64,000 nt of DNA from Blastococcus sp. KM273128. Its GTDB lineage: Bacteria > Actinomycetota > Actinomycetes > Mycobacteriales > Geodermatophilaceae. The notes beneath the pieces were generated by a model, which was given only the letters and a program-made list of their open reading frames with translations, was not told the origin of the DNA and ran no database searches. The number at the start of each line of letters is the position of its first letter. Positions within the stretch are counted from its first letter, which is position 1. The position numbers and the translations under genes are program-made. The stretch covers positions 1 through 64,000 of the forward strand of contig NZ_SSXA01000008.1 of NCBI RefSeq assembly GCF_021698975.1, in the 5' to 3' direction. This document shows, piece by piece, positions 1 through 8,087 of the stretch.

Positions 1-14
1 AAGCACACCTCATG

Positions 15-70
15 CGTTCCCGCGGGAATGCGGTCAAGGTCACCGGCTTGACGACGTTCCCGCGGGAACG
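15..70. promoter_or_regulatory. Paired palindromic operators with leftward promoter elements
   Basis: Two copies of one palindrome, CGTTCCCGCGGGAATG (15-30) and CGTTCCCGCGGGAACG (55-70), lie 40 bp apart. Between them is an inverted repeat, GTCAAG (33-38) and CTTGAC (47-52). Read leftward, TTGACC serves as a -35 box, followed by a 17-bp spacer that is exactly the first palindrome and then CATGAG as a weak -10. The same arrangement reads rightward over the second palindrome with a poorer -10. This looks like an operator pair for a repressor such as a LacI- or TetR-type protein controlling a gene left of the window. The regulator is not visible here. Confidence 0.5.
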
Positions 71-90
71 TCACCAGCCCTTGGAATCGG

Positions 91-930
91 TCATCTAGGC
101 GGGACGCGTCCCGTCCAGTGCGCCGGGCGCCGCACGGCCGCGGGCAGCCGCGTACGGGCGTCGCCCCGCGCCGCGGAGACCTGCGGCTGGGTGAGGAACA
201 GGCACCGGCTCAGGTCCGCGCCGCGCACGTCGGTGCCGCGCAGATCGGCGCCGAGCAGGTCCGCCGCCCCGAGGTCGACGCCGCGCAGGTCCGCCCCGAT
301 CAGGTAGGCGCCGCGCAGCCCGGCGCCGCGGAGATCGGTGCGCCGCAGGTCGCGGCCGACCAGGTCGGCCCCGCGGCGGTCCCGGGCGCGGCTGCCGGCG
401 CGTGCCAGCTCGCTCACCCGGCCGAGCAGCTCCCCGACCCGCCCGCGCAGGGCGCCGAGGTCGAGGGCGGCGAGCTCAGCGGCGTCCCCCGTCGCGGCGC
501 GCTCGACCTCCGCGCGCAGCCGGTCCGCCTCGGCGCTCAGCGGTGCCGCGGCCGGCAGCTCCCCGGCCTCGGTGAGGTGCCAGAGCATCTCGTGCAGCTG
601 CCGCACCACGGGAAGGACGGCGAACTGGGCGCGGCCCAGCTCCGGCGCCTCGCGCCAGCTGCGCCCGCCGAAGGTCTCCTGGGTGATCCGCTGCCCGGCG
701 CCGAAGCAGTCGAAGACGGTGCACCCGGGAAAGCCGTGCTCGCGCAGCCGGTCGTGGATGCCGCAGCGGAAGTCCCCGGCCAGGTGGACGCACGGCGTGC
801 CGGCCGGCTTGTCGATCGCGAAGTCCGCGGAGGCCGCGAAGGCAGGGGCGACGCAGCACAGCCCTGCGCAGCGAGAGCAGTCCGCCCGCAGGTGCGCGCG
901 GTCGTCGGCGAGCGGGAGGGGACTCGGCAT
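91..930 (-). CDS. Cys-rich YkgJ-like protein with C-terminal pentapeptide repeats
   Basis: This is a 279-aa cytoplasmic protein of unknown role. Residues 18-26 hold C-x2-C-x3-CC, followed by further cysteines at 47, 56, 70 and 75 in a PC-x-HL...CGIHD...C pattern, which is characteristic of the YkgJ zinc- or iron-chelating family. After a helical linker, residues 186-240 form a run of A(D/N)LRG-type pentapeptide repeats that should fold as a right-handed beta helix. The ATG at 930 is preferred because the upstream in-frame extension is Arg-rich and runs into a hairpin. The metal-site plus pentapeptide combination suggests a binding or scaffold protein; a catalytic role is not supported. Confidence 0.8.
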   Translation of the reverse strand: MPSPLPLADDRAHLRADCSRCAGLCCVAPAFAASADFAIDKPAGTPCVHLAGDFRCGIHDRLREHGFPGCTVFDCFGAGQRITQETFGGRSWREAPELGRAQFAVLPVVRQLHEMLWHLTEAGELPAAAPLSAEADRLRAEVERAATGDAAELAALDLGALRGRVGELLGRVSELARAGSRARDRRGADLVGRDLRRTDLRGAGLRGAYLIGADLRGVDLGAADLLGADLRGTDVRGADLSRCLFLTQPQVSAARGDARTRLPAAVRRPAHWTGRVPPR

Positions 931-949
931 GGCGCCGACGAGCGTAGAG

Positions 950-1002
950 CGTGTGCGCCCACGTGGGGTCCTCCCGACGAGAACCGGGCGTGGGCGCACA
1001 CG
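950..1002. terminator. 14-bp perfect inverted repeat, probable terminator
   Basis: CGTGTGCGCCCACG (950-963) pairs perfectly with CGTGGGCGCACACG (989-1002) across a 25-nt loop. It lies just beyond the stop of the quinone oxidoreductase gene and upstream of the pentapeptide gene, so it could end the former's transcript. There is no T-run, which is common for terminators in high-GC actinobacteria. Confidence 0.55.
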
Positions 1003-1012
1003 CAGGGACCGC

Positions 1013-1969
1013 CTACGGGACGAGCACGACCTTGCCGACGGTGTCGCGGGAGGCGAGCTTCAGCAGCGCCTGCGGGGCCTGGTCCAGCGGGAGCACCTCG
1101 CCGACCAGCGGGTCGACCGCGCCCTCCTGCACCAGCCGGACGAGCTGCTCGTGGGTGTCGGTGAACACCGACGGGTCGTGCTTGCGGTACAGCCCCCAGT
1201 GCAGCCCGACGACGCTGTAGTTCTTGACCAGCAGGTGGTTGGCCGGGGCCTCGGGGATGCGGCCGCTGGTGAACCCGACGACGACGATGCGCCCCTCGAA
1301 GGCGATGCACTTGCGCGACTTGTCGAACACGTCGCCGCCGACCGGGTCGTAGACGACGTCGGCCCCCCGACCGCCGGTGACCTCCTTGACGATCGGGACG
1401 AAGTCCTCGGTCGTGTAGTCGATGACGTGGTCGGCGCCGAGCTGCTTGCAGACCTCGGTCTTGCGGGCCCCGCCGGCGGTGGCGATGACGGTGGCCCCGG
1501 CGGCCTTGCCGAGCTGGATCGCCGCGGTGCCCACACCACCCGCGCCGGCGTGGACCAGCAGCGTCTCCCCCGCCTGCAGGTGCGCCCGGCGGTGCAGCCC
1601 GACGTAGCCGGTCTGGTAGGTGAGGTAGAGCGAGGCGGCCTTCTCGTCGGTCATCCCGTCGGGCACCGGGAAGGCGGCCGCGGCGTCCATGAGCGCGTAC
1701 TCGGCGAAGGCGCCCGGGCCCCCGGCGGGCGAGCCGATGACCCGCTGGCCGGTCTCCACGATCTCGCCGCACAGCTCGACGCCGGGCGTGTAGGGCAGCG
1801 GCGGCTTCTCCTGGTACATGCCCATGGCCATGAGGACGTCGGGGAAGTTGAGGGCCGCGGCCCGCACCTTGACCAGCACCTGGCCCTCGCCCGGTGTCGG
1901 CCGGTCCACCTCGTCGAGGCTCATGACCTTGGAGGGATCGCCGAGTTCGTGTACCCGCCATGCACGCAT
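1013..1969 (-). CDS. NADPH:quinone oxidoreductase, zinc-independent MDR family
   Basis: This 318-aa protein is a medium-chain dehydrogenase/reductase of the quinone oxidoreductase (QOR) type. The N-terminal GroES-like part contains the [14 protein letters not shown] stretch typical of QOR enzymes. The Rossmann part has [20 protein letters not shown], which binds the NADPH pyrophosphate. The catalytic and structural zinc cysteines of alcohol dehydrogenases are absent. It probably reduces quinones or enones in the cytosol. The length is normal for the family. It is divergent from the methyltransferase gene, with about 120 bp of shared upstream region. Confidence 0.88.
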   Translation of the reverse strand: MRAWRVHELGDPSKVMSLDEVDRPTPGEGQVLVKVRAAALNFPDVLMAMGMYQEKPPLPYTPGVELCGEIVETGQRVIGSPAGGPGAFAEYALMDAAAAFPVPDGMTDEKAASLYLTYQTGYVGLHRRAHLQAGETLLVHAGAGGVGTAAIQLGKAAGATVIATAGGARKTEVCKQLGADHVIDYTTEDFVPIVKEVTGGRGADVVYDPVGGDVFDKSRKCIAFEGRIVVVGFTSGRIPEAPANHLLVKNYSVVGLHWGLYRKHDPSVFTDTHEQLVRLVQEGAVDPLVGEVLPLDQAPQALLKLASRDTVGKVVLVP

Positions 1970-2089
1970 GGCCCGACCTTGCCAGATGCCCGGTGACCGC
2001 CGTCACGGGGGCGGCTTGGCCCGGGACGGTCCGCCGTGCCAGGGTGCGCAGCGGCGGCCGCCCTCCCGGTGGCCCAGGAGGGGGAACCG

Positions 2090-2662
2090 ATGATCGAGCG
2101 CGTGACCGACCGGCTGCGCTTCCTGGGTGCGTTCCTGGCCCACCCGCGGCAGGTGGGCGCGGTCTTGCCGACCTCGCGCACGGCCGTCCGCGACATGCTG
2201 GACATGGCCGACGTGCCCGGCGCCGACCTGGTCGTCGAGCTGGGCGCCGGCACCGGGGCGCAGACGCAGGAGATCCTGGCCCGCCTGCGCCCGGGCGCCC
2301 GGCTGATCACGCTGGAGATCGACCCGCGGCTGGCGAAGCTGCTCGACGAGCGGTTCGACGATCCGCGGGTCCAGGTGGTCTGCGACTCGGCGGAGAACCT
2401 CGCCGACCACCTGGGGGACGCGCGGGCCGACGTCGTCGTCTCCGCGCTGCCCTACACCTCGCTGGAGCCGGGGCTGCGGCGGCGGATCCTCGACGTGCTG
2501 CCCGGGGCGGTGGCCCCCGGCGGGACCACCGTCGTCATCCAGTACTCGCCGCTGCTGCTGCCCGAGCTGCGGAAGCGGTTCGGCGCGGTGCGGTGGCGGG
2601 TCACCCCGTGGAACGTCCCGCCGGCGTTCCTGTTCGCCTGCGCCGACCCGGTCGAGGGCTGA
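2090..2662 (+). CDS. Class I SAM-dependent methyltransferase (phospholipid N-methyltransferase-like)
   Basis: This 190-aa protein has a clear SAM-binding glycine loop, ELGAGTG at residues 50-56, an acidic residue ending beta-2 (LEID near 75-78) and a SALPYTSL motif near 118-124 in the position of the N/D-PP-Y motif of KsgA-like enzymes. It resembles bacterial phospholipid N-methyltransferases and rRNA adenine dimethylase-like proteins. The ATG at 2090 is chosen because GGAGGGGG lies just upstream, although the frame is open further left. The stop abuts the stop of the convergent SRPBCC gene with no gap. The substrate is not determined by sequence. Confidence 0.8.
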   Translation: MIERVTDRLRFLGAFLAHPRQVGAVLPTSRTAVRDMLDMADVPGADLVVELGAGTGAQTQEILARLRPGARLITLEIDPRLAKLLDERFDDPRVQVVCDSAENLADHLGDARADVVVSALPYTSLEPGLRRRILDVLPGAVAPGGTTVVIQYSPLLLPELRKRFGAVRWRVTPWNVPPAFLFACADPVEG

Positions 2663-3109
2663 TCAGGGAGCCGGCTCGGTCGCTTCCGACCGGCGGGTCA
2701 GGGCGGCGTCCATCTCCCTGAAACCGGCGAGCGTGGCGCCGTCGAGGAAGCCCTTCAGCGGCCGCACCAGCAGGCCGCTGAAGGACTCGCTCTGCACCAG
2801 CCGGGTGCCCGAGGGCACGGCGGTCAGCTCGAAGCGGTGCCGCCCGTCGAACAGCCCGGGCACGCCCAGGTGCCCCAGCCACTCGAGCACCTCGCCCGGG
2901 ACCACCTCGGTGACCTCCGGCCTGATCGGCAGGGCGCGGCCGCCGGGCGGCTGCAGCCGCAGCGACAGCCGCGCCCCCACCTCGGCGGTGCCGGCGGCGC
3001 TCGGGATGAACGGGTTCCACTCGGCGTAGGACGCCAGATCGGTCAGGTGCGCCCAGACCGTCCCGGGCGGCGCCGCGATGTCGATGCCGGTCTCGATCCG
3101 GTGCTGCAT
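2663..3109 (-). CDS. SRPBCC (START/Bet v1-like) family protein
   Basis: This 148-aa protein begins MQHRIETGIDIAAPPGTVW, the usual opening of polyketide-cyclase/SRPBCC domains, and contains ASYAEWNPFI, a hallmark of the family. Such proteins bind hydrophobic ligands in a helix-grip pocket. GGAGG precedes the ATG by the right distance. It is the last gene of a minus-strand set (M20 peptidase, SDR, this gene) with gaps of 12 and 38 bp. No ligand can be assigned. Confidence 0.8.
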   Translation of the reverse strand: MQHRIETGIDIAAPPGTVWAHLTDLASYAEWNPFIPSAAGTAEVGARLSLRLQPPGGRALPIRPEVTEVVPGEVLEWLGHLGVPGLFDGRHRFELTAVPSGTRLVQSESFSGLLVRPLKGFLDGATLAGFREMDAALTRRSEATEPAP

Positions 3110-3147
3110 CGGATGCCTCCGGGATGTCGGTGGGTGCCCCCGACGTC

Positions 3148-3957
3148 CTACCGCATCGACGGCGGGCGCAGCGCCTCCGGGACGACGGCGGTCTCGCCGC
3201 TCGCCGTCTTCGCGCTGGGGACGCCCTTGAACTTGTAGGGCACCGTGCCCACCCCGGGCTGGATGACGTAGGCCGCGCCAGGCTCGGCCTGGCCCCACGC
3301 CATGACCATCGCGTCGGCGACCTCCTCGGCCGTGAGCACGGGGAAGCCGGCGGCGGTGAACTGGTCGCGGATGCGGTCGATGATCGCGGTGTCGGCGAAG
3401 CCGGGGCAGATCGCGGAGATCGTCGTCCCCTCCGCGGCCAGGCGCGGGGCCATGGAGCGGACGAAGGCGATCGCCCCGCCCTTGGCGACGCTGTAGCCCG
3501 GGTCGCCGGCCATCGGCGAGAGCCCGGCCAGCGAGGCGGTGACGACGATCGCCCCTCCCCCGGCGCGCTTGATCGCCGGGCGGGCCGCGGCGACGCCGTA
3601 GACGACGCCGAAGAGGTCGATGTCGACCACCCGCATGAACTCGTCGAGGTCGAGGACGTCGTCGCTCTTGGCCGCGGAGATGCCGGCGTTGAGGTACGCG
3701 GCGTCGAGGCGGCCGTGGTCGCCCTCGATCCGGGCGACCAGCGCCTCGTTGGCCGCGCGGTCGGTGACGTCGAGGACGGCGAACTCGCAGCCGAGGTCCG
3801 CGGCGACCTGCCGGTTGCGCTCGCTGTCGAGGTCGGCGAGGACGACGGTGACCTCGCGCTCGCGGAGCTTGGTGGCGAGGGCGCGGCCGAAGCCACCGGT
3901 CCCTCCGGTGATCAGGGCGACGGAACCGGGACGGGGGGCGGGAGTGGTGGAGGTCAC
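3148..3957 (-). CDS. Short-chain dehydrogenase/reductase (classical SDR)
   Basis: This 269-aa enzyme has the classical SDR set: a nucleotide-binding TGGTGGFG at 17-24, ADLD near 41-44 (the acidic end of beta-2, favouring NAD(H)), NAG at 90-92, Ser142 and Y155-x3-K159. It is expected to oxidise or reduce a secondary alcohol or ketone in the cytosol. The stop codon is TAG. It lies between an M20 peptidase and an SRPBCC protein on the same strand, which suggests co-transcription but does not reveal a substrate. Confidence 0.87.
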   Translation of the reverse strand: MTSTTPAPRPGSVALITGGTGGFGRALATKLREREVTVVLADLDSERNRQVAADLGCEFAVLDVTDRAANEALVARIEGDHGRLDAAYLNAGISAAKSDDVLDLDEFMRVVDIDLFGVVYGVAAARPAIKRAGGGAIVVTASLAGLSPMAGDPGYSVAKGGAIAFVRSMAPRLAAEGTTISAICPGFADTAIIDRIRDQFTAAGFPVLTAEEVADAMVMAWGQAEPGAAYVIQPGVGTVPYKFKGVPSAKTASGETAVVPEALRPPSMR

Positions 3958-3969
3958 CCCCGCATCACA

Positions 3970-5295
3970 TCACGCGTTGCGGAGGAACCGGTCGAGCACC
4001 CGGACGCCGAAGCGCAGCGACTCCACCGGCACCCGCTCGTCGATGCCGTGAAACAGCGAGGCGAAGTCCAGGTCCGGGGGCAGCCGCAGCGGCGAGAAGC
4101 CGAAGCAGCGCATGCCCAGCCGCTGGAAGCTCTTGGCGTCGGTGCCGCCGCTCATGGTGAACGGGACCGGGCGGGCGCCGTCGTCCTCGGCCTTGAGCGC
4201 GGCGACCATCTGGTCGACCAGCGGGCCGTCGAACGTCGTCTCCACCGCCTGGTCGTGCACCAGCCACTCGCGCTGCACGCCCTCGCCGACCAGGGCGGCG
4301 AGCTGGCGCTCGAACTCCTCCTCCTGGCCGTAGAGGAAGCGCCCGTCGACGGTGGCGCCCGCGGTGCCGGGGATGACGTTGGCCTTGTAGCCGGCGTCGA
4401 GCATCGTGGGGTTGGCGGTGTTGCGCAGCGCCGCCCCGATCATCCGGCTGATGCTGCCCAGCCGGGCCAGCGCGAGTTCGGGCTCGGCGAGGTCGACCTC
4501 GATGCCGTAGGCGTCCTCGACCGCGGCGATGAACTGGCGCATCGGCGGGGTGAGGGTGAGCGGGAAGCGGTGCCCGCCGATGCGGGCGACGGCCTCGCAG
4601 AGCCGGGTGACGGCGTTGTCCTCGTGCAGCATCGAGCCGTGCCCGGGCTTCCCGCCCGCGGTGAGCCGCATCCAGGCCAGGCCCTTCTCGGCGGTCTGGA
4701 CGAGGTAGAGCCGCAGGTCGTCGCGGACGGTGATGCTGAAGCCGCCGACCTCGCTGATCGCCTCGGTGCAGCCCTCGAGGAGGTCGGGGTGCTCGTCGAC
4801 CAGGAAGTGCGCGCCGAGCTTGCCGCCGGCCTCCTCGTCGGCGACGAAGGCCAGCACGATGTCGCGGGGCGGCTGGACGCCAGTGCGGGCCCAGTCGCGC
4901 ACGAGCGCCAGCACCATGGCGTCCATGTCCTTCATGTCGACGGCGCCGCGGCCCCAGATGTAGCCGTCGCGCTCCTCGCCGGAGAACGGGTGCACGCTCC
5001 ACTCGGCGGGGTCGGCGGGGACGACGTCGAGGTGGCCGTGCACCAGCAGCGCGGGGCGGCTGCGGTCGGCGCCCGGGATGCGGGCGACCAGGCTGGCGCG
5101 GCCGGGCTCGGACTCGTGGATGACGCTGCCGATGCCGACCTCGTCGAGCTTGCCGGCGACCCACTCGGCGGCCTTGCGCTCCCCCGCGCTGGTCGCCGTG
5201 CTGCCGGTGTTGGTCGTGTCGATCCGGATCAGCTCGGAGAGCAGCTCCGCGACCTCGTCCTGGGCTCCGGCGAGCGGGGCGGGGGTGTCGGCCAT
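3970..5295 (-). CDS. M20/M25/M40 family zinc metallopeptidase
   Basis: This 441-aa protein carries the di-zinc M20 motifs: HGHLDVVP with its following Asp, GRGAVDMK supplying a bridging Asp, and ADEEAGG supplying the catalytic Glu. The dimerisation or lid domain follows (GKPGHGS), and a late HGID region provides the last ligand. Members hydrolyse dipeptides, acylated amino acids or carbamoyl compounds in the cytosol. The length matches the DapE/ArgE-like group, but the exact substrate is open. It heads the three-gene minus-strand operon and diverges from the diguanylate cyclase gene. Confidence 0.87.
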   Translation of the reverse strand: MADTPAPLAGAQDEVAELLSELIRIDTTNTGSTATSAGERKAAEWVAGKLDEVGIGSVIHESEPGRASLVARIPGADRSRPALLVHGHLDVVPADPAEWSVHPFSGEERDGYIWGRGAVDMKDMDAMVLALVRDWARTGVQPPRDIVLAFVADEEAGGKLGAHFLVDEHPDLLEGCTEAISEVGGFSITVRDDLRLYLVQTAEKGLAWMRLTAGGKPGHGSMLHEDNAVTRLCEAVARIGGHRFPLTLTPPMRQFIAAVEDAYGIEVDLAEPELALARLGSISRMIGAALRNTANPTMLDAGYKANVIPGTAGATVDGRFLYGQEEEFERQLAALVGEGVQREWLVHDQAVETTFDGPLVDQMVAALKAEDDGARPVPFTMSGGTDAKSFQRLGMRCFGFSPLRLPPDLDFASLFHGIDERVPVESLRFGVRVLDRFLRNA

Positions 5296-5382
5296 GGTCG
5301 CGATGGTGCCATCTCCGCCGGCTCACCCGGGTGGGTGATTGGGTACTCGGGCGTCCGAAACCTCTGGCCGATCACCCTGTGC

Positions 5383-6419
5383 GTGAGGTCGTTGCGCGCC
5401 TTCGGCGCCCGTGAGCCCCGTGCCGCTGCCCGGCACGCCACCGCCCTGCTCGGCGTCAGCGCGGTGATCCTGCTGGTCCTGCCCGTCTTCTACGAGTCCG
5501 ACGGCGGGACCGCGGCGTCGCTCGCGCACTGGGTCGGGATCGCCGCCCTCGTCGGCGCCTCGGCGGTGTGCCGGCTGGTGGACCCCGTCGTGCTGGACCG
5601 GTGGCACATGGGTCTGGTGCTCGGCCTGGGCGCCGTGGTGCTCACCGGGACGCTGAACCTGCTGACCTCGGACGTCTCGGCCGGAGCCCAGGCGTTCTAC
5701 GCGTTCCCCGTGCTCTGGAGCGCCGTGCACCTGCGGACGCCCGCGGTGGTGCTCGTGACGGCGAGCGCGCTGGCCGCGGACCTGGTCACCCTGCTGGTGC
5801 TGCTGCCCGCGCCGCTGGCGCTGGCGGACTTCCTCTTCTTCGGCTCCCTGCTCGCGGTGATCGCCGCGCTGCTGGTGCGCGCCGGCCGCACCCAGGAGCG
5901 GCTGGTGGCGGCGCTGCAGCGGCAGCTCACCGTGGACTCGCTCACCGGGCTGGCCACGCGGCGGGCGTTCGACGAGGCGCTGGAGCGGGCGCTGGACCGC
6001 CCGGTGCCCGGCGGCACGGCGCTGGTGCTCATCGACGTCGACTCGTTCAAGACGATCAACGACACCTACGGGCACCCGGTCGGCGACGACGTGCTGGTGC
6101 ACCTGGCCGGGGTGCTGCGCGGCCGCATCCGCAGCGCGGACGCGGTGCTCTCGCGGCTGGGCGGCGACGAACTCGCCGTGCTGCTGCCCGGGTGCGCCCG
6201 GGAGGTCGCCGCCCGGCGTGCCGCGGAGCTGCTGGATGCGGTGCGCGCGGAGCCCTTCGCGCTGCCCGACGGCTCGTTGCTCTCGCTGTCGATCAGCCTG
6301 GGCGTGGCCCACCTCCCGCGGCCTCGCGCGACCGGCGGGGGCTGTACACGTCGGCCGACGCCGCCCTCTACGACGCCAAGCGGGACGGCCGCGGCCGGGT
6401 GGCGCTGGCCGCCGGCTGA
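5383..6419 (+). pseudogene. Membrane GGDEF diguanylate cyclase with a frameshift near the C-terminus
   Basis: The first frame encodes about six hydrophobic segments (AVILLVLPV, IAALVGASAV, GLVLGLGAVV and others) followed by a GGDEF domain with LTGLATRRAFDEAL, IDVDSFKTINDTYGH and the active-site GGDEL, so it should make cyclic di-GMP. After GVAHLPR (about 6320) the frame is lost. The expected final part, RGLYTSADAALYDAKRDGRGR, continues in another frame and stops at 6419. The break lies in GC-rich sequence at about 6315-6345, so either a sequencing indel or a real mutation is possible. The GTG at 5383 is a tentative start. The shifted reading truncates only the last helix of the domain. Confidence 0.75.
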
Positions 6420-6487
6420 CCCGCCACGACGCCGCCGGGGGGTGCGTGATCGGCGCCCGGCGGTCAGGTAGTCTTCTCCACGCACTC

Positions 6488-6572
6488 GTCCGGGTGGCGG
6501 AATGGCAGACGCGCTAGCTTGAGGTGCTAGTGCCCTTTATCGGGCGTGGGGGTTCAAGTCCCCCCTCGGACA
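6488..6572 (+). tRNA. tRNA-Leu (anticodon GAG)
   Basis: An 85-nt class II tRNA. GTCCGGG at the 5' end pairs with CTCGGAC at 6565-6571, followed by discriminator A. The anticodon arm CTAGC-TTGAGGT-GCTAG places GAG in the loop, which reads CUC leucine codons. A long variable arm (TGCCC...GGGCG) and the T arm GGGGG-TTCAAGT-CCCCC complete the fold. CCA is not encoded. A probable -10 (TAGTCT) lies about 20 bp upstream. Confidence 0.97.
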
Positions 6573-6578
6573 CAGATC

Positions 6579-6609
6579 AGAAGCCTCACGGTGCCCCCGT
6601 GGGGCTTCT
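6579..6609 (+). terminator. Intrinsic terminator of the tRNA-Leu gene
   Basis: AGAAGCCTCACGG (6579-6591) pairs with CCGTGGGGCTTCT (6597-6609) over a 5-nt loop. The 13-bp stem includes one T-G pair and begins 6 bp past the tRNA. A mildly T-rich stretch (GGCGTTGTTGG) follows. Confidence 0.8.
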
Positions 6610-6988
6610 GGCGTTGTTGGTGTCGGCCGGGGACCGGAGGACTACTTCGCCCCGCCAGACCTACCCCGCGAACAGACATCGGCCACCCACTACAGGCCGA
6701 GTCGCCGTTGGTCGTGCCCGATGGTCCGCATGTCGGCACGGTCGACACGGGTCAGCGACGAGCGGTCCGAGATGAATGCTCGACGGCTGGCCGGTCGCGA
6801 GGCGACAGATTCCTCCGACGCTTCGCTCCGGTCGTCACCCCCCATCCGGATGCGCTCGCTGATACTGGAACCGTTCGGTGCAGCGGGATGCTCACTGAGG
6901 CTCACCGGGAGAGGACTGGCGACTTACCCCGCCTGCTCCGCCGCTCCCGGTGCGGCAGCCCCAGGAGCTGGCCGATGGGGGGGCCTTC
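6610..6988. other. Gene-poor stretch of lower GC downstream of tRNA-Leu
   Basis: About 380 bp without a convincing gene. Base composition is visibly less GC-rich than in the flanks, and short open frames on both strands have Arg/Ser-rich translations without family features. No second copy of the tRNA 3' end was seen, so a complete integrated element cannot be delimited. It may be the scar of an older insertion at the tRNA. Confidence 0.4.
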
Positions 6989-7672
6989 ATGACCAAGCGC
7001 AGGTCGACTACGCCCGAGTGGACCGATCGCGACAGCGCCCTCTGGCACACCTGCGAGATCGCGGTCGATCTCGCACACGGAACGGTCCCGGCACCGCGCC
7101 TGCAGGTCGTCTCCATCTTCCCGCCGATGCTCGCGAGCGATGAGCAGTACTGGGCCGCTGGGCCCTACGTGCTGCACGAGGAGCGCGCCCGTGGTGACGG
7201 CAGCTATGTGCGCGACAGCGGGTTCTTCTTCGCAACAGGACGCGGCGGTCTGACGGCTACCGCCGCAGTTGCAGCGCTGAGGGCCAGGGGCAACTCCAAC
7301 CGCCGCAAACAGGCCCAGATGGATGCAATCCCTCGGTGGACGCCCATCGACGCTGGAACCCTGTACCTGAGCAGATACGGCTTCCACCTGCACAGCAGCG
7401 GCGGGGTCTGGCCGTGGGACTGGCCGTCGGTCACCGCTGCGCAGATGGTCGGCCCAGCCGCCGTCCACATCTTCGGTGCCAGCACCCGCGGGCCCGTGTC
7501 GTGGATCGTGCAGTCCGACTGGGCAGAACTGCTCTTCGTCGCCTGGGCCATCGCCCGCCATCCGCGCCATCCTCAACTGCTCACGGGTGGGTGGCTGCCA
7601 CCCGGATGGCTGGCACGGTGCGCCGGACACGTGCACCCCACCCGCCTGACCACGCCGGCGCTGCAACTGTGA
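6989..7672 (+). CDS. Hypothetical protein, orphan next to tRNA-Leu
   Basis: A 227-aa predicted protein that I do not recognise. It begins MTKRRSTTPEWTDRDSALWH, with a G-rich ribosome-binding site (GATGGGGGGG) just upstream, which is why this ATG is preferred over one 39 bp earlier. The middle contains GTLYLSRYGFHLHSSGGVWPWDW and later SWIVQSDWAELLFVAWAIARHPRHP, a pattern seen in actinobacterial proteins with a PH-like or membrane-surface beta domain; that comparison is weak. There is no signal peptide and no transmembrane helix. Its codon use is less extreme than its neighbours', in keeping with acquisition at the tRNA locus. Confidence 0.65.
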   Translation: MTKRRSTTPEWTDRDSALWHTCEIAVDLAHGTVPAPRLQVVSIFPPMLASDEQYWAAGPYVLHEERARGDGSYVRDSGFFFATGRGGLTATAAVAALRARGNSNRRKQAQMDAIPRWTPIDAGTLYLSRYGFHLHSSGGVWPWDWPSVTAAQMVGPAAVHIFGASTRGPVSWIVQSDWAELLFVAWAIARHPRHPQLLTGGWLPPGWLARCAGHVHPTRLTTPALQL

Positions 7673-8087
7673 CGTCGTATCGGGGACGCCGTGCACCGCG
7701 GCGACGGACGTCGATGGTCAGCGCCTCGGAGGCCGCCGGACGCGCCCTCGACCACAGCGGCTCCGCCTCGGGCGACGCGGCCGACGACTGCGACATCCCG
7801 GGCGCATGTGAGTCGTCAGGAGAGGCGTCTGCAGCGACCTGCAGGGCGCTGACCGGCCGGCACGCTGACAACCGGTACCCGACACGTGCGGGCGCCGGCT
7901 CTGCGCGCCTTCCCGCGAATCGGTCCCGAAGGCGTACGCGACCCGTGCCGAGACGTCCGGCCGTCCGATGCATCGATCGGACCGCGCGCGATGTCCCGCG
8001 ACACCTGCATCGGTGTCGCGGGACATCCGCTCACGGGCTCGGCGGTGGTCGATCCGGGCGAGGTCCGGGCGAGGGTGCTCGGGCCGG
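7673..8087. other. Intergenic region without a supported gene
   Basis: About 415 bp between the orphan gene and the end of the leftward ABC transporter operon. Open frames here overlap on opposite strands, have no ribosome-binding sites and translate to Arg-rich sequence. The only strong structure is the 16-bp hairpin at 7990-8027. Confidence 0.5.
7990..8027. terminator. Perfect 16-bp hairpin beyond the ABC transporter operon
   Basis: GATGTCCCGCGACACC (7990-8005) and GGTGTCGCGGGACATC (8012-8027) are exact reverse complements around the 6-nt loop TGCATC. It lies about 60 bp past the stop of the leftward ATPase gene, the right place to end that transcript. No T-run follows. Because it is perfectly symmetric it could equally be an operator. 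Confidence 0.6.

Noticed and set aside
3124-5382. Very long plus-strand open frame opposite the SDR and M20 peptidase genes
   Set aside because: It is the antisense of two genes with full catalytic motifs; only its last part (from about 5383) is real, as the diguanylate cyclase.
7816-8034. Small minus-strand gene covering the 16-bp hairpin
   Set aside because: Arg-rich translation, no ribosome-binding site, and the perfect palindrome explains the sequence better.
6488-8087. Complete integrative element at tRNA-Leu
   Set aside because: No integrase, no second copy of the tRNA 3' end and no other mobile genes were found.
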